Source: JAJFFW01 sp963922595 (GTDB taxonomy: Bacteria; Pseudomonadota; Alphaproteobacteria; Caulobacterales; Parvularculaceae). Taken from it: 64,000 nt of DNA. Positions within the stretch are counted from its first letter, which is position 1, and each line of letters opens with the position of its first letter. Shown piece by piece: positions 57,506 to 64,000 of this stretch. The stretch is from assembly GCA_963922595.1 (NCBI GenBank), contig CAWUIM010000006.1, positions 24,926-88,925 on the forward strand, read 5' to 3'. The position numbers and the translations under genes are program-made. Under the pieces are notes generated by a model, which worked only from the letters and a program-made list of their open reading frames with translations, did no database searches and was not told the origin of the DNA.

Positions 57506-60500
57506 ATGCTCTTAAAAACTCTCAAAAAAGTTCTCTGCACCACCGTCGCCGGCGCCCATGTCTTCACGTCATGTGTGGCGCTGGCGCAGCCGCTTCCGGT
57601 GAGTATTGACCCGGCTCGCAATTCGGGAACACTCATTGATGTCGCCGGCAATGGCGTGCCAGTGATCCATACCGCAACGCCCAATGACGCCGGCGTTTCT
57701 CATAATGTCTTCACCGCGTTCAATGTTGATCGTCAGGGTATCATTCTCAATAACAGCCTTGAAATTGGGCAGAGCCAACTGGGCGGTACGCTTTTAGGCA
57801 ATCCAAACCTCATCGCCGGCGGCCTCGACGCAAGTCTCATTATTAATGAAGTGACCGGCGGCAATCGATCAACGCTTTTAGGTTTTACGGAAGTTTTCGG
57901 CGGTGAAGCTGATCTCGTCATCGCGAATCCCTATGGCGTCACCTGCGACGGCTGCGGGTTTATCAATACGCCGCGGGTGACGCTTGGAACGGGAACGCCG
58001 ATATTCGGAGCGGATGGGTCGCTGTCCGGACTTAATGTAACGGGCGGTGATGTTTTAATCACTGGCGCCGGCCTCAATGCATCCAACGTTGACTTTTTTG
58101 ACATCGTTACGCGCTCGGCGAAAATTAACGCTGATCTTATTGCTGATGATCTTGGAATCTATACCGGGGTCAATCAATTTGATTATGGGAGCCGGGCCGT
58201 CACCGCGACTGGAACGGCGGGGGGTAAACCCACATTCGCCATCGATTCATCGGCTCTTGGCGGCATGTACGCCAATCGGATTCGCCTCATCGGCACGGAA
58301 GCTGGCGTCGGCGTCAACCTGCAGGGGCTTGCCGCATCTTTCGCCGGCGAGATGGAGATCACGGCGGACGGGCGCATCGCAGTTTCCGAGGCGAGCGCTG
58401 AAGGCGACCTCACTATTTCATCGCAAAGCAGCGATATTGTTATTTCGGATCGCATTATTGCTTCTGGCGATGCGGACTTATCGGCGGGCGGCGCTGTATC
58501 GATTGTAAACGGTCTCGCAGCTGCTTCAGGTAATGTTTTGGTCACTGCAGACCGTCTCGATCTGGACAACAGCCTTGCGCTTGCTGGCTTGGCTGATGAC
58601 GGAACGCTTTCAGGCGACGGCGCTTTAACTGTAAACCTTGTCGGCGACGGCGCTCTCTCAGCCAGCGCGCTCGCTGCAGCAGATGCGCTTACGTTCACAG
58701 GCAAAACTCTTTCCCTGGACGACGCCTCGCAAATTGCGGGTTCTTCTGTCGCCGTCGGTCTTGATCAAACGCTCAACAATGCGGGCGTTATCGCCAGCGA
58801 CTCATCGCTCACCGTCACGGCGGGCGACGTATCTAATCTTGACGGCGCGAGCCTAAGCGCCGGCGGCGCATTACGGGTGACAACCGTCGCTGCGAACGGG
58901 GCGAGGGGAAGCCTTTCTAATCGCGGTCTGATTCAGTCGGGCGGCGATCTCACCGTCAATGCCGAAGGCGACGTCTTAAGCGATGGACGTATTGCGAGTT
59001 CGGGCGACGTTGATATCGACGCGGCCGATCTCATCGCCATTGGCGTCGGTGAAACAGCGCCTGCTGACAGCTCCGTTTCTGGCGGCGCAGGCGGTGGAAA
59101 TAACACGCCGCCAACAAACCCCAACAGTTCACCGAGCGGTGGGCCGGTCAATGTGCCTGACGTAACGATCACGGCCCCGTCCCCAAACCCCCGCAACAGC
59201 GCCGTTCTTGATGCTGCAGGCGATGCGACTCTGTTGGCGGAGGAGATCCGCCTCGGCGGAACCATTGTCATTGACGGCGCGTTTGACGCGGACGCCCACG
59301 GGAACATCTCCATGAAGGGCGTCGTTAGCGCCGCTCTTGGCGTTACTGCGACAAGCGGCGGCGATATCGCCGCTGACGGCAGCGTGCTGTCACCCAGAAA
59401 TATCTCTTTGAATGCGGGCGGCGATATCGCCGTCAGTGAAACAGGCGCGCTTCAGTCGGATACGACGCTCGCCCTCGATGCAGAAAACGCTGTCAATAAT
59501 AGCGGACTGTTGTTTGGCGAGACGGACATCGCCGTTACTGCATTGGATTTCGCAAACACCGGCAGCGGCGAGATCGCAAGCGCTGGAAACATTTTTATTG
59601 ACCTTATGGGCGCCTTTACAAATGACGGCGCGCTTTCCGCTGGCGGCGGCGTCAATGTAGACGCGACGTCGCTTGACGGAACCGGACTGCTTGCCTCTAA
59701 CGATACCCTAGCGCTAATTTTTGACGACGCGGCGACGCTCGCCGGCGTTTTCTCGTCCGCCGCAGATATCATTATTCAATCATTGACCGGATCGTTGGAG
59801 CTTGCTGATACATCGGAAGTTCTTGCGGCCAATGACGCCTCGTTTACAGCGCTCTCCGATGTAAGGCTTAACGGCGTCATTCAAACCGGGCGGAATTTGG
59901 GCGCCTTCGCCGGGAACGATCTCGCCATTGGCGGGACGTTATTCGCAACAGATACGCTGACGCTGGATGCGAACGGTTTCGTTGTGAGCGGCCCATCAAG
60001 CGTTATTGAATCGGCAGGCGGATTGCGCATTGCTGCAAACGACCTTGATCTGTCGGGCGTCCTGGCGGCGAATGGTCTCCTCGCGCTCGAGGCGACGAAT
60101 GCAGCGATTCTGAACGGCGAGATTACTGGCCTCGCGGGGCTCACCGTCAATACCGGCGGCGATCTAAACGTCCTCGGCAATCTCGGCGGCAATAACAACG
60201 TTGCAATCGTCACTGGCGGCGACTTCATCTCTGGCGCTGCGTCGCTTACCGAAGCAGGCGGCGACATTTTGATCAATTCCGCCGGACTGATTTCATCGAA
60301 CGGCGTCAATCGCGCGGGCGGTAATCTCATAGCTGATGCGCAGTCGGACATTGATATCTTCGGCGCATGGGAAGCGGGCGGCCTTATCAATATTAATTCG
60401 GGCGTTACGGGAGTCGGCGATCTCTCTCTCTTTGGTTCCCTTGCCGCTGAAGGCGATATTGATCTCGCCGGCGTCAATTTATTGACAGGCGGCGCATCGA

Positions 60501-63500
60501 CCATCGCCTCTAATAGCGCCGTCACAACGCTGAGTGTTCTAAACACGGAGCTTCAAGGCTCTCTGTCCGCTGACGGCGATGTCATGATCGACGCGGGGCA
60601 GAATTTCGATAACGCAGGAACGATTGCAGGCTCCGCAAGCGTCATTAATACGGCGAATGACTTTGTGAATTCAGGGTTGGTCTATGGCGAGACGCTGGTC
60701 AGCGTCTTCACCGGCGGCGCTTTCCAAAACAACAACGATCTACTGTCCGACGGAAGTCTCGACATCGACGCTAGCGGCGCCCTTACCGGAACCGGCGCTG
60801 TCGCTACAGTCGGCGATATCGATCTCGTGGCGGGATCGGTCGCAACGTCAATGAATATCGCCACAGACGGCGCCCTTGATATTGCGACAACAAGCGGGGA
60901 CGCGACATTCGACGGCGCTCTCTCATCCGGCGGCGGCTCCACGCTCAACATCGCCGGCAATCTTGTTTTCAGTCCCGGCGCTTCGCTTATTTCCCTCGCC
61001 GGCATTGTTGTGACCGCGGCCGGCGTCATCGATCAAGATGGCGATTTCGCCACGAATGGGGATCTCGCACTCGCCGCTAATGACATCAACATTAACGGGG
61101 CGGTGTCCAATGGCGGAATTGCAACCTTCAATGCAACGAACGCAATTACCTTGGCAGGCGCTTTAACATCGGGGAGCGATGTCGTCCTTGATGCAAACGC
61201 CATCGCCTTAAGCGGCGTTCTTCACACTGACAGCAATCTCAATGTAACTGGCGCCAATTCGATAAACGTCACGGGCGCTCTCACAGCTGTCGGCGCGGGG
61301 GATTTCACGACGACAGCCGGCGAAATCATTTTCGATTCCGCGTCGTCGGTTCTCTCCGGCGGAATAGTGTCGCTTGACGCCGCAACGGACCTCGTCCTTG
61401 ACGGCTCTATCGAGACTGCAAACGCCATCACAGCTCTGGCGGGCGGCGACATTACGAACACAGGATTTTTGCTTGCTGATGTTGGCGTCAATCTCGATGC
61501 AGGCGGCGCGCTTTCCTCGTCAGGATCGCTCGGTTCCGCCGGCGATATCGACATCCTGGGCGGATCGGTCGCGTTAGGCGATGTGGCGACCGCAGGCGCG
61601 CTCTTCGCAACCGCTAATAACGGGGCCCTCGCGGTCAATGGCGCAGTCTCGGCATTCGGCGATATTCAGCTCACGTCTCTTAGCGGCGATGTCACGCTCT
61701 TCTCAACGGGCCTTACAGACAGTCTTGGCCTTGTGACCCTCAACGCTTCCGACGCGTTGTTGATCGACGGCGCTATCGTGGGTGATCTTGGCGTCTCGGC
61801 AAGCGCAAATGACATCACTTTGGGCAATGTCGTTTCTTCTATTGCCAATCTCGATTTCGCCGCCGCAAATAATTTGGTCATTGGCGGTCTCGGCGAGGCG
61901 CTCTCCGGCGCAGACGCCAGCTTTACCGCCAGCGCTCTGACGAACGCCGGAACGCTCTTTGGACTTGGCGGTGTTGTTGTTACTGCGGCGACGCTACTTG
62001 AAAACTCAGGAACAGTCGGCTCGCAAGGTGACGTCGCGATTGCTGTTGGCGGCGGCACGACAGGAACATTTTCTAATTCAGGCGCCGTCACGAGCGAAGG
62101 CGCCGTCACGGTGACCGCAGGCGCAATCACTGCTGGCGGAACGATTTCCGGTAATAACGATGTCGATCTGACCGCTGAGAACAACCTCACCGTTACCGGG
62201 ACGGTTTCATCGCTCATCAACATCTTCCTCGAAAGCGTTAAGGGCCAACTCGCCGCAAACGCTGGTTCGATTGTCGTCGCCAATAATGATGTATCCCTCG
62301 GTGGACGTGAGCTCGCCTTGAGCGGTGATGTCAGCGCTTCGCAGGCTCTCAATCTTACCGCCGCCACCGACATTGCGATTGGCGGCGCACTTTTCGCGGG
62401 CGACCGCACAGAAATCGCTGCAGGCGGGGCCGTGGATATCCTCTCAGGCGGCGCCGTTGAGTCCTTCGGCAACCTGCTTGTCACCGCCGTAAGCGCTGAT
62501 ATTGCCGGGACGGCGATCACCGATCAGGATATTGATTTCAACCTGACGGGCGATCTCAATCTTGCCGGCGTGCTATCTGCAGCAGACGATGTGACGCTCA
62601 ATGCCGCGCAGGTGACCACCTTAAGCACAGGCGCTGTTCTCGGCGGCGATCGTGCGATCATCAATGCAAACCTTGATAATGCAGGCCTGATCTTCGGGGA
62701 GCGCCTCGTCGATGTGAACGCATCGACGGTTCTGCAAAACTCTGGTGTTTTATTCTCGGTAAATAAAATTGATCTCTATACGTCAACCGGCGCGATCCGG
62801 AACCTTAGCGGCGGCGTAATTGAAGTCGAAGCGGCGGGCGGTGATATTGCGTCGGGCGTCAATCTCGGGAGCGGCGCAAACATTTTCATTAACGCGGGCG
62901 GCGCATTCGCCAATGACGGACGCATCTATTCGAACGGCGCCGTCGAGATCGTCTCGCGGACCTCCAGTATCAATAACAGTAGCGACGTCATCGCTCTTTC
63001 AGGGCTCACTCTTGATGCGGCGACGAGTATTCTAAATCCCGGCTCATTTCAGTCCGGGCTCGACCTTTCGCTGACCCAAGGAACCGATTTCGTGAACAAC
63101 GGAACGCTTACCGCCTTCCGTGATCTTTATCTCTCCGCCCCGAACATCGCGAATAACGGGCTCCTCGGCGCCGGATGGAATCTAACCCTGGCGGCCAATA
63201 ACGACATCACCAATACTGGCACGCTTTTCGCCGGTAATGATTTACTGCTCAGCCTTGGAGGCGACTTTCTCAACGATGAAGGTCTCGTGCTTGCTGAAGG
63301 CGTCCTGATCGTTGAAGGCCTCACCAACGGCGCCCGCGCCGCTTCCATCATCAACAGGTCCGGCCGTATCGAAAGCTTCGGTAATGATGTTGTTCTGCGC
63401 GCGAACACGATCAGCAATGAACGCACTGGTTTCGATATCAATAATATCGCCGGCTCTCCACCGGCGGGCGAGATCGTCGCTGCTGACGACATCATCGTGC

Positions 63501-64000
63501 GTGCGGGAACGTTTGAGAACAATGTTTCGAATGTTCTGGCCGGCGGCGACATCTCGATTGCTGTCGACACATTCCGCAATATCGGCGTCGAAACAGGCGG
63601 CGGCAGTATGACGGTCAATTATCCCGGCAGTACGGTGAACCCACCGCCGTTTGGCGCTTATGTCGCCGAATATGGCTGCGATGCGGGGGGGAATATCTCG
63701 TTTTCCGGCGACAGTGGCCGTTGCGACGCGCCGGGCGGCGGATTTATCATTCTACCGATTAAATCACCGACCCATCCAGATCAGTGTCTGCAATATTCAC
63801 CGTTTACCGGCTGTACAGAGCCCGGCGACCCTTATTACGAGCCCTTTACCTATACGATCACTGATCCGTTGATCCAGGCCCCGGCGCTTGTCCAGGCGGG
63901 CGGGACAGTCGCTATTTCGGCGACCAGCACCGTCGAAAATGTCTCAACGATTCTCAACAACACGGCGCCTGGCGGCGGCGGTTCAACGCCGGGCGTCGCC
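57506..64000 (+). CDS. Giant filamentous-haemagglutinin-like exoprotein TpsA (3' end outside window)
   Basis: An open frame of 2165 codons with no stop up to the window end. It starts with a signal peptide (LALAQP) and a TPS secretion domain of about 250 residues. This contains NPNLIAGG, the EVFGGEADLVIANPYG segment and CDGCGFINTPR, the hallmarks of FhaB/HMW/CdiA-type proteins. The rest is a long right-handed beta-helix of short repeats with xGGDIxxxAxxLxxxG-type periodicity. It is secreted by the FhaC-like protein encoded directly upstream. A more beta-poor segment with cysteines begins near 63670. The C-terminal part, which would show an adhesin or a contact-dependent toxin, is not in the window. 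Confidence 0.92.
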   Translation, partial: MLLKTLKKVLCTTVAGAHVFTSCVALAQPLPVSIDPARNSGTLIDVAGNGVPVIHTATPNDAGVSHNVFTAFNVDRQGIILNNSLEIGQSQLGGTLLGNPNLIAGGLDASLIINEVTGGNRSTLLGFTEVFGGEADLVIANPYGVTCDGCGFINTPRVTLGTGTPIFGADGSLSGLNVTGGDVLITGAGLNASNVDFFDIVTRSAKINADLIADDLGIYTGVNQFDYGSRAVTATGTAGGKPTFAIDSSALGGMYANRIRLIGTEAGVGVNLQGLAASFAGEMEITADGRIAVSEASAEGDLTISSQSSDIVISDRIIASGDADLSAGGAVSIVNGLAAASGNVLVTADRLDLDNSLALAGLADDGTLSGDGALTVNLVGDGALSASALAAADALTFTGKTLSLDDASQIAGSSVAVGLDQTLNNAGVIASDSSLTVTAGDVSNLDGASLSAGGALRVTTVAANGARGSLSNRGLIQSGGDLTVNAEGDVLSDGRIASSGDVDIDAADLIAIGVGETAPADSSVSGGAGGGNNTPPTNPNSSPSGGPVNVPDVTITAPSPNPRNSAVLDAAGDATLLAEEIRLGGTIVIDGAFDADAHGNISMKGVVSAALGVTATSGGDIAADGSVLSPRNISLNAGGDIAVSETGALQSDTTLALDAENAVNNSGLLFGETDIAVTALDFANTGSGEIASAGNIFIDLMGAFTNDGALSAGGGVNVDATSLDGTGLLASNDTLALIFDDAATLAGVFSSAADIIIQSLTGSLELADTSEVLAANDASFTALSDVRLNGVIQTGRNLGAFAGNDLAIGGTLFATDTLTLDANGFVVSGPSSVIESAGGLRIAANDLDLSGVLAANGLLALEATNAAILNGEITGLAGLTVNTGGDLNVLGNLGGNNNVAIVTGGDFISGAASLTEAGGDILINSAGLISSNGVNRAGGNLIADAQSDIDIFGAWEAGGLININSGVTGVGDLSLFGSLAAEGDIDLAGVNLLTGGASTIASNSAVTTLSVLNTELQGSLSADGDVMIDAGQNFDNAGTIAGSASVINTANDFVNSGLVYGETLVSVFTGGAFQNNNDLLSDGSLDIDASGALTGTGAVATVGDIDLVAGSVATSMNIATDGALDIATTSGDATFDGALSSGGGSTLNIAGNLVFSPGASLISLAGIVVTAAGVIDQDGDFATNGDLALAANDININGAVSNGGIATFNATNAITLAGALTSGSDVVLDANAIALSGVLHTDSNLNVTGANSINVTGALTAVGAGDFTTTAGEIIFDSASSVLSGGIVSLDAATDLVLDGSIETANAITALAGGDITNTGFLLADVGVNLDAGGALSSSGSLGSAGDIDILGGSVALGDVATAGALFATANNGALAVNGAVSAFGDIQLTSLSGDVTLFSTGLTDSLGLVTLNASDALLIDGAIVGDLGVSASANDITLGNVVSSIANLDFAAANNLVIGGLGEALSGADASFTASALTNAGTLFGLGGVVVTAATLLENSGTVGSQGDVAIAVGGGTTGTFSNSGAVTSEGAVTVTAGAITAGGTISGNNDVDLTAENNLTVTGTVSSLINIFLESVKGQLAANAGSIVVANNDVSLGGRELALSGDVSASQALNLTAATDIAIGGALFAGDRTEIAAGGAVDILSGGAVESFGNLLVTAVSADIAGTAITDQDIDFNLTGDLNLAGVLSAADDVTLNAAQVTTLSTGAVLGGDRAIINANLDNAGLIFGERLVDVNASTVLQNSGVLFSVNKIDLYTSTGAIRNLSGGVIEVEAAGGDIASGVNLGSGANIFINAGGAFANDGRIYSNGAVEIVSRTSSINNSSDVIALSGLTLDAATSILNPGSFQSGLDLSLTQGTDFVNNGTLTAFRDLYLSAPNIANNGLLGAGWNLTLAANNDITNTGTLFAGNDLLLSLGGDFLNDEGLVLAEGVLIVEGLTNGARAASIINRSGRIESFGNDVVLRANTISNERTGFDINNIAGSPPAGEIVAADDIIVRAGTFENNVSNVLAGGDISIAVDTFRNIGVETGGGSMTVNYPGSTVNPPPFGAYVAEYGCDAGGNISFSGDSGRCDAPGGGFIILPIKSPTHPDQCLQYSPFTGCTEPGDPYYEPFTYTITDPLIQAPALVQAGGTVAISATSTVENVSTILNNTAPGGGGSTPGVA

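Noticed and set aside
57500..64000. Many minus-strand frames of 60-280 codons opposite the exoprotein gene
   Set aside because: They are Ala/Ser/Pro-rich mirror images of the repetitive beta-helix coding strand, without starts or ribosome sites of their own.

Overview
The window comes from a Gram-negative bacterium, most likely a marine or aquatic alphaproteobacterium. Supporting signs are a TonB-dependent receptor next to a GPH sugar symporter, glycoside hydrolases and a LacI regulator, an sHdr sulfur-oxidation locus with an SqrR/BigR-like ArsR repressor, and tightly packed operons with strong AGGAG ribosome sites. The species cannot be named from sequence alone. No rRNA, tRNA, CRISPR array, phage or insertion sequence was recognised.

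Layout. (1) 1-8447 is a beta-glucan/cello-oligosaccharide utilisation locus: a GH5-like glucanase (cut by the window edge), a GH3 lipoprotein beta-glucosidase, a TonB-dependent receptor, a divergent GPH-family symporter and a LacI regulator. Two copies of TGACAGCCCTGTCA (in opposite orientation) lie between receptor and symporter. (2) 8501-20892 is a translationally coupled pair: a 2926-residue DUF11/SdrD_B-repeat surface protein and a 1204-residue outer-membrane barrel protein. (3) 21511-27031 is molybdenum-cofactor synthesis: mobA behind a structured leader, and a convergent operon tauE-moaA-moaD-moaE-moaB-moaC-moeA. (4) 27168-55033 is a large sulfur-oxidation island. It holds rhodanese and persulfide dioxygenase, an Mrp Fe-S carrier, sulfite-oxidising soeABC, UspA and an SLC13 permease, a FadL-like porin, tusA-dsrE2, a histone-deacetylase-like hydrolase, a lipoate-assembly operon (two radical SAM proteins, a lipoate ligase, a degenerate glutamine-amidotransferase-like protein) and the operon dsrE-hdrC1-hdrB1-hdrA-hyp-hdrC2-hdrB2-hyp-lbpA-arsR. 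(5) 55728-64000 is a two-partner secretion system: an FhaC/ShlB-type transporter followed by a giant FhaB/TpsA exoprotein, open to the window end (2165 codons without a stop).

How the parts fit. Sulfane sulfur carried by TusA/DsrE-type proteins is expected to feed the cytoplasmic sHdr complex, which works with the lipoate-binding protein LbpA and yields sulfite. SoeABC would oxidise sulfite to sulfate and pass electrons to quinone. SoeA needs bis-MGD, and the adjacent moa/moe/mob genes supply that cofactor. The LipS pair and the ligase would lipoylate LbpA.

The most interesting observation is a shared 16-bp element, ATTAG-N6-CTAAT, found in five intergenic promoter regions of the sulfur island (two perfect, two with one mismatch, one with two). 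In the clearest cases it runs straight into a TAATAT-like -10 box. It probably marks the regulon of the ArsR protein at the end of the hdr operon, whose two cysteines have the 66-residue spacing of the persulfide sensors SqrR and BigR.
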